NCBI GenBank assembly: GCA_027493955.1
Contig: JAOSJT010000001.1
Location: 511,131-575,130 of the forward strand
Source of the DNA: Bacteroidia bacterium
GTDB lineage: Bacteria; Bacteroidota; Ignavibacteria; SZUA-365
DNA length: 64,000 nt
Reading direction: 5' to 3'
Position numbers and translations under genes: made by a program. The stretch's first letter is position 1. The number at the start of each line of letters is the position of its first letter. Positions 9,466 through 18,226 of the stretch are shown here, piece by piece. The notes under the pieces were generated by a model. The model did not search any database. It was given only the letters and a program-made list of their open reading frames with translations, and was not told where the DNA came from.

Positions 9466-11046
9466 ATGCACACACACCTTTCCAGACCTTTCCGACGATG
9501 TTCCGGATACTTGTGCGTAGCGGCGGCACGAATTGTCGTCCGCGTAGTCATCACCGCCATACTTCTGCTTTTCGGATTGAAGCACGGCGCCGCGGTAGCC
9601 CAGCAACAAAAGCTGGCAAAACCATCGCTGTCGTGCACGGTCCAGGTGCCGGAGCTTCGCTGGCTGTTTCGGGAAATGCGCTTCGAGCCTGATCCGCTGC
9701 CTGTAACCATCACGGTGACGAATACCGGCGATCAACTCGCTGACTCCGTCTTCGCCACCATCGTGCTTCCGCGGAATGGCATGCTGACGCATCGGGATTC
9801 GCTGCCTACCGTCCCGCTCACGCCCGCGTGGATATTCCCGGGACAATCCGCTTCGGTTGTGAGACTACTCCGGATATTCGAAGGGGGAGTTTCCACGGTC
9901 GGTGTCCGTGCGTTCACCAGGCGTGGGGACAGCGCACACTGCGAAACCATCCTCGATGTTCCTGATCCGGCATACATAGATTTTTCACCATACGCGACGA
10001 TTGCGGATCCTCCACGGGTAGCCGACGACGCGGCGCCGTACAGTCCCAATCCTTTCATGGTGACGCTCACGTGCATCAATCGCGTTGAAGGGACAGCCGC
10101 CCGAAAGGTTGAAGCGACAATAACTCTCCCCGAGCATCTGGTACTGGATCCTCCGGAGCAGCAGGCGACGGTGCTCATCTCGGATTCACTCGCCAGACCC
10201 GCCTTTGGTACACCTGCGCCCACCGTCACGTGGTCGCTGCGTTGGACGCATCTGGACAGGGATACGATTCGCAGCACACTGGGCTTCGCCGTTACCGCGT
10301 TGGGACCGGATTCCTTGCCTGTGGGGCCGTGGACGACACAGTGCTCCCTGACCGTTCCCGGTCTGCCGCGATCTCTCAGTGGATTCATTTGTGCGCAGGC
10401 GAGGGGAGAACTGCCCGGTAGTCTTGCTTGTAATGAAGACAGTACCGATTACGTCCCGAATCCGATCGAGATGCACTGGGGGCTGTTTTTCCAATCGGGC
10501 TGGCTGCCGATACGGCTGACCCATGCGGAATTGCGTTTTCCGGGAGCGGATGGGCTTCGTCTTGACGATGCCACGCCGAGACGTTGGGACGGCGATACAC
10601 TGCTCAATCGCGGGGACACGCTGCTGTTTTTCTACCGCCTTCACGTCGAAGCGCGGCCGACTCGCCGTCTCCCGTTGATAGCTTTCCGGCTGAGTGATGG
10701 CGACGGCGAGTGGGGAGGAGAGCACTATGTCACAATACCCGGTCTGCCCCATGTAACGGAGTACGGCGTAATCGCGAGTCCGGGAGGACTTACCATCAGC
10801 GCACCGCGGCCGCATCCGGTGCAGGGACGTGCATACGTCACCATTGCGCTTCGAGACGCAGGCGTCATGGAAGCCACGCTTCAGGATCTTGCGGGCCGAC
10901 GTGTGTGCACCCTGCATCAGGGATGGATGCTCGCAGGGGAGCACGAGCTTGTGCTTGATCGGGGCACGCTGACGCCGGGTTTTTACATGTTGATGCTTCG
11001 TATGGTCGGGGGTGGCTCGGCGCGGCGTGGAATGGTATTGCAGTGA
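9466..11046 (+). CDS. Secreted beta-sandwich protein with T9SS sorting domain
   Basis: A 526-residue exported protein with a long n-region signal peptide (residues ~1-45). The body is beta-rich, with repeated D/T-x-V-T-I-T-V-T-N-T-G-D-like segments typical of CARDB/DUF11-style sandwich modules. The tail (APRPHPVQGR to RRGMVLQ) contains L-A-G-R-R-V, L-x-x-G-x-x-x-x-x-L-D and L-T-P-G-F-Y-M-L, a type-A T9SS sorting domain. AGGTGA at 9457-9462 supports the ATG. No catalytic motif is visible and the function is unknown. Confidence 0.75.
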   Translation: MHTHLSRPFRRCSGYLCVAAARIVVRVVITAILLLFGLKHGAAVAQQQKLAKPSLSCTVQVPELRWLFREMRFEPDPLPVTITVTNTGDQLADSVFATIVLPRNGMLTHRDSLPTVPLTPAWIFPGQSASVVRLLRIFEGGVSTVGVRAFTRRGDSAHCETILDVPDPAYIDFSPYATIADPPRVADDAAPYSPNPFMVTLTCINRVEGTAARKVEATITLPEHLVLDPPEQQATVLISDSLARPAFGTPAPTVTWSLRWTHLDRDTIRSTLGFAVTALGPDSLPVGPWTTQCSLTVPGLPRSLSGFICAQARGELPGSLACNEDSTDYVPNPIEMHWGLFFQSGWLPIRLTHAELRFPGADGLRLDDATPRRWDGDTLLNRGDTLLFFYRLHVEARPTRRLPLIAFRLSDGDGEWGGEHYVTIPGLPHVTEYGVIASPGGLTISAPRPHPVQGRAYVTIALRDAGVMEATLQDLAGRRVCTLHQGWMLAGEHELVLDRGTLTPGFYMLMLRMVGGGSARRGMVLQ

Positions 11047-11494
11047 AGGTGTAAGGGAAAAATGTTGTTACGTGACCCTTCCTGGCGATGCGTGACGTAG
11101 GGATGCCACCTTCTGAACACGCGCTCTCTCGCATCCGCGCCTTCAAAGCACGATGCGCTGCAGGACCTCAGCGCGGTGATGCAGTTCGTCGCGTTCCTTG
11201 CGCCGTTGGTATTCGTCCCATTGCCTGCCCGTGCGACATTCAGCGAAGACGGCCTCCCGGTGTATTACATCGCAAAACTCCGCCGGGACGGCATGAAATA
11301 CCGGGGGAGCCAGCTGAGCGCACGTCTTTCACGCTGTCATCGCGTTGCCCATCCGGTGCCCATATACCCGTGATTCGGTTTATGCAGTATATTGGACATC
11401 ATGGCGTGAAAGCTGCAACAACGGGCGGGGCTTGTGCCTGCTTGAGTCGTGTATGATGCTGATCGCCGGATGTTCAACGAGTTGGAGATGGCAC
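11047..11494. other. 448-bp intergenic region
   Basis: No supported gene. A 65-codon frame at 11176-11373 starts with a hydrophobic stretch but has no ribosome site and an Arg/His-rich tail, so I do not call it. TATATTGG at 11388-11395 resembles the -7 box seen elsewhere in the window, about 100 nt upstream of the HEPN gene, but no TTG lies 20 nt before it. Confidence 0.35.
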
Positions 11495-11917
11495 ATGCCG
11501 CTTTCATTAGACAGTTTCCGAAAAGCGATCATCGCCATGCGCGGGGTGAGTACCCGGAGCAAGGATGAGTATTTCATGGCATCGTTGGACAGGATTACAC
11601 AGGACGCAATACGAGCAGGCGTGATCCAGCACTTTGAATTCACCTATGAACTCGCCTGGAAGTTCATGAAACGCTGGCTTGAGCTGAACGTCGGTGCCAC
11701 AGTTGTTGACGGGGTGACGCGCCGCGAGCTGTTTCGGCATGCCGCCGAGCAGCGGCTCATTTCCGATGTGGAAGCATGGATGCGTTTTCACGATGCACGG
11801 AATATTTCAACACATACCTACGAGCCCGAAGTCGCGGACGAGGTGCTGCGCATCGCATACGCTTTCCTCCCTGAAGCCCAATCACTTCTCGAGAATCTGG
11901 AAGTGCGGAATGATTGA
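11495..11917 (+). CDS. HEPN-fold nucleotidyltransferase-associated protein (HI0074/HepT-like)
   Basis: A 140-residue all-helical protein of the HI0074 'nucleotidyltransferase substrate-binding' family. GGAG at 11484-11487 supports the ATG. It has the family core F-E-F-T-Y-E-L-A-W-K and, at its C-terminal helix, F-H-D-A-R-N-I-S-T-H, which contains the HEPN ribonuclease signature R-N-x3-H (RX4H). It overlaps the downstream MNT gene by 8 nt, the usual arrangement of HEPN/MNT (type VII) toxin-antitoxin pairs in which the nucleotidyltransferase adenylylates and inactivates the HEPN RNase. Whether this copy is toxic is inference. Confidence 0.85.
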   Translation: MPLSLDSFRKAIIAMRGVSTRSKDEYFMASLDRITQDAIRAGVIQHFEFTYELAWKFMKRWLELNVGATVVDGVTRRELFRHAAEQRLISDVEAWMRFHDARNISTHTYEPEVADEVLRIAYAFLPEAQSLLENLEVRND

Positions 11918-12260
11918 TCTCGATCCTCGTCATCTCGATCTCGTCAGGCGCATCCTCGCACAAAATGTCCCGCACTGCGAGGTCTGGATGTTCGGTTCGC
12001 GCGTGAGCGGTCAGGTAAAAGAGTACTCGGACATAGACCTGGTGATCATTGGAAAAGCGAGACTCGATTTCGATACTCTGCGCTCACTGCGGGAGGCGTT
12101 CGTCGATTCCGTGTTGCCCATGCGTGTGGATGTACTCGATTGGCATGCCACATCGGAGGCATTCAGGGATGTGATTTTAGAAGCTGGTTACGAGGTGTTG
12201 CAACGGGCTCCGGATGTCGCCGGGAACGATACAGAGACCACGGTCGAAGGCGAGCGGTAG
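11910..12260 (+). CDS. MNT-type minimal nucleotidyltransferase (HI0073/MntA-like antitoxin)
   Basis: A 116-residue pol-beta-fold nucleotidyltransferase. It carries the canonical GSx10DxD signature: G-S-R-V-S-G, then Y-S-D-I-D-L-V-I-I-G, plus the third acidic position in M-R-V-D-V-L-D. It starts at ATG 11910 inside the end of the HEPN gene (8-nt overlap), so translation is probably coupled. The pair fits the HEPN/MNT toxin-antitoxin family, where MNT transfers AMP to the HEPN protein. The ~15-residue C-terminal tail is polar and probably disordered. Confidence 0.87.
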   Translation: MIDLDPRHLDLVRRILAQNVPHCEVWMFGSRVSGQVKEYSDIDLVIIGKARLDFDTLRSLREAFVDSVLPMRVDVLDWHATSEAFRDVILEAGYEVLQRAPDVAGNDTETTVEGER

Positions 12261-12370
12261 TTGATGTTCGTGTTAGCGATGAGGAGCGGTGAGGGTCACG
12301 CGCGACAGATATCCCAGGAGGGGAATAGGCCGGCTTGCGGTTCAACAATTTTCATGAGGAAGACACAGAC

Positions 12371-12595
12371 ATGAAACGCTTCCTGTATACCTTTCTCGGC
12401 GCCGTCGCGGGATACATTTCCGGCGCCGTGCTGGGATACATTCTTGTGCACCTGTTCTCACCCAATGTCCATGACAAGGAACTGGAAGCGGCGATGACCG
12501 GCGCATTTTTCAGCGGTCCGGTGATCGCGGTACTTTCGGCGGTCGTCGGTTTCGTCCTGGGTGGAAGGAAGCGTGTGAGGGATTCCGGAGAGTAA
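12371..12595 (+). CDS. Small two-helix membrane protein
   Basis: 74 residues with two hydrophobic segments (about 5-28, with small residues G-A-V-A-G-Y, and 42-66, G-P-V-I-A-V-L-S-A-V-V-G) and a basic C-terminal tail (G-R-K-R-V-R). AGGAAG lies about 8 nt upstream of the ATG. The family is not recognised. Gly-rich spacing suggests tight helix packing or oligomerisation. Confidence 0.55.
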   Translation: MKRFLYTFLGAVAGYISGAVLGYILVHLFSPNVHDKELEAAMTGAFFSGPVIAVLSAVVGFVLGGRKRVRDSGE

Positions 12596-12771
12596 GCGCG
12601 GAGAGGCAGAGGCGCGGTGTACCCAAACCCGCGAGACAAGCGCTCCTCAGGCCGTCCGTCATCCATCGCTCAATGATTCGGTACGGCGCAGTATTCTTCG
12701 CAGGCGGGCACAGTACGCCCGGCTGACGTTCTGCACTGCAACCGATGCACGCTTGTCACGGGAGAATGGGC

Positions 12772-15069
12772 TCACCGCTGTTGACTGTTCATCCGGGAGA
12801 GAAGAATCCGTTCTGCTGTCAGAATGTAGTCTGCGGCTGTGGCGATGGATGGCTGCGCACCGTAAAATTTTCCGGTGACGGGATCGTACAACTCCGGAAG
12901 CATGTTGCCGTGTGCGGCGGCAATGCTCGTGACTTTTGCGAACAGCGCCTCGGCGCGTTCGTGTTTCCCCGCGGCCGCATACGCGCGGCAGAGGCGCAGG
13001 GCGATTTGCGGACGGACCTGTCGCTCGAACCAGTCTCCATCCGGACGCGCATGGTAATGCAACGCTTCGCCCTCCACCGAGAAGGATGTTTCCACCATAT
13101 CGAGGATGAATGCGGTCTCCTCGCTCGCGGCTTCAAAGATTCCGAGTGCAACCGCATCGCAGAGCAGTGGATGGAACACGCGCAACGCACGCGCGTCAAG
13201 GGCGTCAGCTTTGTCAGATGTCACGACGCGCCGGAGAAGGGCGAGCACACCGTCGCGGCAGCGCCGTGCCGCATCGCGATAGAGAAAGGCTTTCAGGTCG
13301 TCGCGCATCCACTCGGCAAAGCGCGCGGCAATGCCCAGGGCGTGTATGGCGCGGACGCTGCCATGCACCGACGGCAGCTCACTGAGACCGCTGCCCCAGG
13401 GGCTGTCATCCTGCTTGAGTAATCCGGTGCTGTCGAGCCGATACGTGAGGATGTCAGCGACCTGCGTCGACAACTGCTGCCACCACGGCGCAACCCAGGC
13501 GCTGTCGTCGAATCGTGCTCCCGACGTGATGACGCGATTGCGCTCATGTTCACGCAATGCGTCAACTGCCTCGATGTACCAGGCAGGCCCGTCGAAGCGC
13601 AGAGTAGCCTGATCGGCGCGCGGCCACCGCCATTCATTTCCTGAGCCGTCCCAGGGAACCGGAGGTACAAGGTAGGGATATCCGACACCTCTCTCGTTTC
13701 CGTAGACGTCGAACAGTGTGTACTGCGCGTGCTCCGCATTGTGTACGAAGCGTAGGGCGTCATGCGCGACGCTGCCCAAGCCCGCCGCCGCCAGGGCACG
13801 CACCGCGAGCAGGTGGTCTGCGGGTATGCACACCGCGCGGGACCGCGGTTCGAGGCCGGAAAGTATCTGGCCGAACCCCCCACCGGGCTCGCGAACGGTC
13901 GCCTGGAGAAGAGAGATCAGCGACTGCGAATACACGGCGTGTTCTTTGGCATCGAGCAAACCGGGTATGTAGCGCGCTTCGCGGTGCAGCGACCTCCACC
14001 GCGCGATCTCCGCGTCGAGTCCGAACACTGCCTCGCCCTGATCCATGACCTGGTCGATATCGCGTTCGGCGAGTTCCATACAGCAACTGTTATACACCAG
14101 GATGTGATAGGTCGTCCGCATACCTGGATCCTCCGTCGTCAGCGCACGATACATCCACGCCGGTCGGTCGAAGGTGAAACCTATGCCGCTCTCGCGCGGA
14201 GTGGATGCGGGTGCGCGTATTGCCGTCACCAGCACGCGTTGTTCCATGTCCCGCGGATGATACCAGTACACCTCGAGGTCACCGGGAAACGTTGCGTGAA
14301 GAATCCCTGTGCCGGGAATGAACCCGATACCCGTCGGAGGCGGCAGGGGCCTGCCATCTTCTCCCGATGTGAGCTGCAGCTGGCTGAGAGTGTTTTCCGT
14401 TAAGAGGTCCTGCGAAATTCTGTCATACAGACGGGGCCTGCTCCAGCGCACGATGCCGCTGTCTGCGCTGATGGCCGACACCATGACGCCGTTGGAAATG
14501 TACAGTGACGCCGCTTCCGCCGGAGTGTCCACGATCTCATCGAGCACCTTGCCGATGTCCTCCGCCCGGATGATACGGAAAATCGCGCCGGTGATACCGC
14601 CGTCATCTCCTTTGTCGAACACGCGCACCGCGAGGAGATTGTGTTCCTCGCGGATGAAACGGGGCAGGGGATAGACACGAAGGGACCGCAGTTCGGAGCG
14701 GACGTTCGGGGGAAAGGCACCGCTTTTTCCGACGAGCACGCCGTTGAGGAAGGTCTCGTCCGCGTCATCCACAGCGCTCATGACGAGCAGCAGTGAATCC
14801 CCCCGCATTGCGTGAGGAACGCGAAATCGGACGCGATACCACGCGAAGCCGTCAAGAAGAGGAAAACCGTTCGCTTCCCAGGCACCGGGTACGGGAATGA
14901 AATTCCATTCCTCGATTTCATCGATGTATTTACTGCGCCAGACGTCATCGTCTCCCGGACGGAATGCGGCTTTGCCCCGCAGGTCAATGAAGCTGCTGTC
15001 CTGCGCCACGGCGGGCGGGGTACACAACCATGGGATGAGGAAGACCAGGAGGAGAAAATACCTGCGCAT
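12772..15069 (-). CDS. Secreted protein with galactose-binding jelly roll and toroid-like C-terminal region
   Basis: A 765-residue exported protein with a signal peptide ending AVAQ. Residues ~25-165 form the jelly-roll seen in sialate O-acetylesterases and beta-galactosidases: W-x-x-I/F-P-V-P-G-A-W-E...G-F-A-W-Y-R-V-R-F, then D-D-A-D-E-T-F-L-N-G. The C-terminal half is helical with repeated A-x-R-A-L-A-A-A-G and W-x-x-Q-L segments, resembling an (alpha/alpha)6 toroid of six-hairpin glycosidases. I cannot assign a GH family or catalytic acids. Its ATG overlaps the punA stop (TAATG, one shared base), making it the last gene of the tdk-nupC-punA operon. A longer frame runs upstream to 15567, but that part is a shadow of punA. 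Confidence 0.7.
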   Translation of the reverse strand: MRRYFLLLVFLIPWLCTPPAVAQDSSFIDLRGKAAFRPGDDDVWRSKYIDEIEEWNFIPVPGAWEANGFPLLDGFAWYRVRFRVPHAMRGDSLLLVMSAVDDADETFLNGVLVGKSGAFPPNVRSELRSLRVYPLPRFIREEHNLLAVRVFDKGDDGGITGAIFRIIRAEDIGKVLDEIVDTPAEAASLYISNGVMVSAISADSGIVRWSRPRLYDRISQDLLTENTLSQLQLTSGEDGRPLPPPTGIGFIPGTGILHATFPGDLEVYWYHPRDMEQRVLVTAIRAPASTPRESGIGFTFDRPAWMYRALTTEDPGMRTTYHILVYNSCCMELAERDIDQVMDQGEAVFGLDAEIARWRSLHREARYIPGLLDAKEHAVYSQSLISLLQATVREPGGGFGQILSGLEPRSRAVCIPADHLLAVRALAAAGLGSVAHDALRFVHNAEHAQYTLFDVYGNERGVGYPYLVPPVPWDGSGNEWRWPRADQATLRFDGPAWYIEAVDALREHERNRVITSGARFDDSAWVAPWWQQLSTQVADILTYRLDSTGLLKQDDSPWGSGLSELPSVHGSVRAIHALGIAARFAEWMRDDLKAFLYRDAARRCRDGVLALLRRVVTSDKADALDARALRVFHPLLCDAVALGIFEAASEETAFILDMVETSFSVEGEALHYHARPDGDWFERQVRPQIALRLCRAYAAAGKHERAEALFAKVTSIAAAHGNMLPELYDPVTGKFYGAQPSIATAADYILTAERILLSRMNSQQR

Positions 15070-15902
15070 TACAATCGTCCGAGCAGCGCGGTCAGCAGTC
15101 GCGAGAACTGTTCGGCGGATTGCGCGGCGACGGTGGTAACGTCCTCGTGCGTCACACGCTGCTGCACCGTCACTGCCTTGTTCGTGATGCACGAAATGCC
15201 GAGTGTGGGGATGCCATTTCTTACCGCCGCGAGAATCTCGGGCACGGTGGACATGCCCACCGCGTCGGCGCCCATCAGACGAAACATTCCGATTTCGGCG
15301 CGCGTCTCGTAGGTCGGCCCCGAGCAGAAACCGTACGTGCCTTCGCGAAGCCGTACGCGTCCTTCGTTGGCGGCATCGCGTGCGAGCTGCATAAGATGTT
15401 CGGAGAACAACGGTCTCGGCAGGGGATGATCTTCGCTTCCCGGCCCGTGGAGGTCCAGTCCCATACGCCGGGCGAGCGGCAAGACAAGGACATCGGTAAT
15501 AAGCATCAGGTCGCCGGCCTGATATGCGGTGTGCAAACCGCCCGCGGCATTCGTGGCAATGAAACAACGTGCGCCGAGCCGGGCGGCAATGCGCGCAGGA
15601 AACGCGGCAGCGGAAACATCATGCCCCTCATACCCGTGAAGTCGTCCGACAAAGGCCAGGACGGTCCGTCCCGCGACGCTTCCGGTGGCAAGCTCGCCCG
15701 CGTGACCCGCGACGCCGGAGACAGGGAAGCCCGGTAACTCCGCGGCAGGAATGCGACGCACGTTGTGTACTGTTTCCGCAAAGCCGCCCAGACCGGACCC
15801 GAGCACGACAACGGCGTCAATGCGCCGTCCGGTGAATGCGATGACGGCGTCCGTCATAGCCTGCGGAGGGTGTGCGTGCAGTGCTTCCATTCCGGCCCGC
15901 AT
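15069..15902 (-). CDS. punA: Purine nucleoside phosphorylase (PNP family 2)
   Basis: A 277-residue enzyme splitting purine (deoxy)nucleosides with phosphate to base plus (deoxy)ribose-1-phosphate. Family hallmarks in order: G-S-G-L-G (phosphate binding, ~35-39), G-R-L-H-G-Y-E-G, T-N-A-A-G-G, G-P-T-Y-E-T and G-A-D-A-V-G-M-S-T-V-P-E. This is the trimeric inosine/guanosine-type PNP rather than hexameric DeoD. The start at 15902 shares one base with the nupC stop (TGATG); internal ATGs at 15890 and 15857 are alternatives. Coupling to nupC and tdk makes this a salvage operon. Confidence 0.95.
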   Translation of the reverse strand: MRAGMEALHAHPPQAMTDAVIAFTGRRIDAVVVLGSGLGGFAETVHNVRRIPAAELPGFPVSGVAGHAGELATGSVAGRTVLAFVGRLHGYEGHDVSAAAFPARIAARLGARCFIATNAAGGLHTAYQAGDLMLITDVLVLPLARRMGLDLHGPGSEDHPLPRPLFSEHLMQLARDAANEGRVRLREGTYGFCSGPTYETRAEIGMFRLMGADAVGMSTVPEILAAVRNGIPTLGISCITNKAVTVQQRVTHEDVTTVAAQSAEQFSRLLTALLGRL

Positions 15903-17257
15903 CAGAAACCCGTCAATATTCCCGCAATCGCCGCCGTCATCATGGTGGCGAGAGTACCGCCGAGCAGGGCGCGAAGTCCCAGGCGCGAGATGTCCGGCCT
16001 CCGTCCCGGAGCCAGCGGACCCAGACCGCCCATCAGTATGGCGATGGATGAAAAATTGGCGAAACCGCACAGCGCGAACGCTGCCATGGTGATGGTTTTG
16101 TCGGAGTACAGCGTTCCGGCGCTGATCATTTTGGACATCTCGAGATACGCAACGAATTCGTTGAGCACCAGCTTGGTGCCCATGAGACTCCCGACATGAA
16201 AGCTTTCATTCCATGGGAAGCCGATACCCCACGCGATGTACTGCAACACGAGTCCGAAGAGCAATTCGAGACTCAAGGGTTTCCCGAAATGCGCTCTCAA
16301 CAGGTCATTCAGACCGCCGATGTTGCCGGCCAGCTCAAGCAGGTAATTCGACAACGCGATGAGTGCGATAAAGGCCAGCAGCATCGCTCCGATATTCAGC
16401 GCGAGCTGTAAGCCGTCCGAAGCCCCGCTGGCGGCGGCGTCAATCACGTTGGACGCATTCTTCTCCTTCGCGATGTGCACATGTCCCAGCGTTAACGGCG
16501 TACCCGTTTCCGGGAGCAGAATTTTACTCAGCACCATGCTCGCAGGCGCCGCCATGATGCTCGCACCCAGCAACTGCGCGGCGAAGCGTACCTGCGCGGT
16601 ATCCACTGTCATACCGTGAAGTTCGGCATAGGAAATACCGAGCATCTGCACATACGCGGCCATCACTCCGCCGGCGATGGTCGCCAGACCTCCCACCATG
16701 ACGGTCAACAATTCCGATTCGGTGAGGTCTTTGAGGAAGGGGCGTATCATCAGCGGCGCTTCCGTCTGTCCGACGAAAATATTCGCCGTGTTCGACAGCG
16801 ATTCCGCGCCGCTGGTTCCGAGGAGTTTCACCATGATCCACGCCATGCCCTGAACGATTTTTTGCATAATGCCGAGGTAATACAGTACCGACATCAGCGA
16901 CGCGAAAAAGATAATGGTCGGCAGCACCTGAAAGGCGAAAAAGAAGCCCAGACTATCGGTTTGTCCGGGGCTGGAAGCCAGTGTACCGAAAATGAATGCC
17001 GCACCTTTGGTGGTGAAGGAGAGCAGTGTGACAAACGCCCGCGATATGGCGTCGAAAGCGAGTTGCGGCCAGCCGAGAGGGGACCACAACGCGCCGAGTG
17101 CTTCTCCCTTGATCACGAGCACGCCGAACAGGAATTGAATCCCGAGCCCTTTGATGACAAGCCCCCAGGAGATGCGGCGCTTGTGTCGCGAGAAAAGAAA
17201 CGCGATGCCAAGGATGAGGGTGATGCCGAGCAGACCGCGAAGAATGCTTTCAACCAT
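15902..17257 (-). CDS. nupC: Concentrative nucleoside transporter (NupC/CNT family)
   Basis: A 451-residue inner-membrane protein. CNT motifs include [10 protein letters not shown] (re-entrant hairpin/TM region), [25 protein letters not shown] and the C-terminal E-F-V-A-Y...[12 protein letters not shown]. CNTs use a Na+ or H+ gradient to import nucleosides. It overlaps the tdk 3' end by 8 nt and couples to punA downstream, so uptake, phosphorylation and phosphorolysis are expressed together. Confidence 0.95.
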   Translation of the reverse strand: MVESILRGLLGITLILGIAFLFSRHKRRISWGLVIKGLGIQFLFGVLVIKGEALGALWSPLGWPQLAFDAISRAFVTLLSFTTKGAAFIFGTLASSPGQTDSLGFFFAFQVLPTIIFFASLMSVLYYLGIMQKIVQGMAWIMVKLLGTSGAESLSNTANIFVGQTEAPLMIRPFLKDLTESELLTVMVGGLATIAGGVMAAYVQMLGISYAELHGMTVDTAQVRFAAQLLGASIMAAPASMVLSKILLPETGTPLTLGHVHIAKEKNASNVIDAAASGASDGLQLALNIGAMLLAFIALIALSNYLLELAGNIGGLNDLLRAHFGKPLSLELLFGLVLQYIAWGIGFPWNESFHVGSLMGTKLVLNEFVAYLEMSKMISAGTLYSDKTITMAAFALCGFANFSSIAILMGGLGPLAPGRRPDISRLGLRALLGGTLATMMTAAIAGILTGF

Positions 17258-17858
17258 GAGCGCGACTCGCCTCCTCGAGATTGGTGGTGAAGCACGTGCG
17301 GCAGCGGGCTTCGTATGCGTCCGCGGCGCCCACAAGGACACGTTCCGGATTCAGCGTGACCCGTTGCGTCCTGTTCGCCGGGTTGCCGCACACGACACAG
17401 ATCGCGAGCGTTTTGGTAATGTATTCAGCGAGTGCGAGAAGCTGCGGCATGGGCTCGAAGGGTTGACCGAGGTAATCCTGATCCAGACCGGCGACAATGA
17501 CGCGCTTCCCCTGATTCGCCAGCGCTTCGCAGACATGCACGAGCTCCAGATCGAAAAACTGCGCCTCGTCAATGCCGATCACCTCCACGTCGCCGATGCG
17601 CAGAGGGATTTCCGCCGCCGATGACACAGTAATGGAAGGGAGGGAGACCCCGCTGTGCGAGACGATCCGGTCTTCGGCGTAGCGTGTGTCTATCGCAGGT
17701 TTAACAATGGCCACGCGCTGACGCGCGATCTGGGCGCGGCGCAAACGGCGGATGAGTTCCTCCGTTTTACCGCTGAACATCGAGCCGCATACGACTTCTA
17801 TCCAGCCGGTATCCTGCGGAAGGTGCTTGTGGGGAATGGTATCAACCATGAGAGACAA
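17250..17858 (-). CDS. tdk: Thymidine kinase (type II)
   Basis: A 202-residue cytosolic enzyme phosphorylating thymidine to dTMP. The P-loop G-S-M-F-S-G-K-T is at ~25-32, D-E-A-Q-F-F holds the catalytic base region, and the C-terminal lobe has a four-Cys zinc site (C-V-V-C and C-R-T-C) with the lasso loop before A-Y-E-A-R-C. First gene of the tdk-nupC-punA-jelly-roll operon. ATG 17849 (M4) is an alternative start. About 46 nt upstream of the ATG on the minus strand, TACATTTT with TTC 20 nt before it could be the promoter. Confidence 0.95.
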   Translation of the reverse strand: MSLMVDTIPHKHLPQDTGWIEVVCGSMFSGKTEELIRRLRRAQIARQRVAIVKPAIDTRYAEDRIVSHSGVSLPSITVSSAAEIPLRIGDVEVIGIDEAQFFDLELVHVCEALANQGKRVIVAGLDQDYLGQPFEPMPQLLALAEYITKTLAICVVCGNPANRTQRVTLNPERVLVGAADAYEARCRTCFTTNLEEASRAHG

Positions 17859-18226
17859 CCGTTACGATAATGGGATTCCCGCCTCGTCGGACGGGAGACA
17901 AAAGGAAAATGTACACGCTTTTTTTCTGTGAAGGAAATGGATCAGCAGGACGAATGCTGCGCAAGGATCGCTCATTCCATCCGCTTCGCGGAGAGACAGA
18001 TCCTGCCACGCTTCAGAACACGCTCCGCACCCGATGGTGCATGCCGATGTCATTCGTGACGGTTTTCAGCTCGACCGGACGGGAGCGGACTCCGGCCATC
18101 GTGTGACGCGTGAAAATGAAGCGCATGCATTATCAAACTCGCCGGATCTTGTCCTGCGATGTTCGTATGTGTGCAGACGCACAGACGTGAAAGATGATGT
18201 GGATGACGGCAGGTCACTCCCGACGA
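17859..18226. other. 368-bp intergenic region
   Basis: No supported gene; the short frames on both strands lack ribosome sites and family resemblance. It should contain the tdk promoter (minus strand, near 17916) and the end of the VKOR transcript. Confidence 0.4.

Noticed and set aside
11176-11373. A 65-residue exported protein
   Set aside because: It has a hydrophobic start but no ribosome site, and the tail is Arg/His-rich noise.
12772-15567. A 931-residue version of the jelly-roll protein
   Set aside because: The extra N-terminal 166 residues are a shadow of punA; the true start at 15069 has a signal peptide and overlaps the punA stop.
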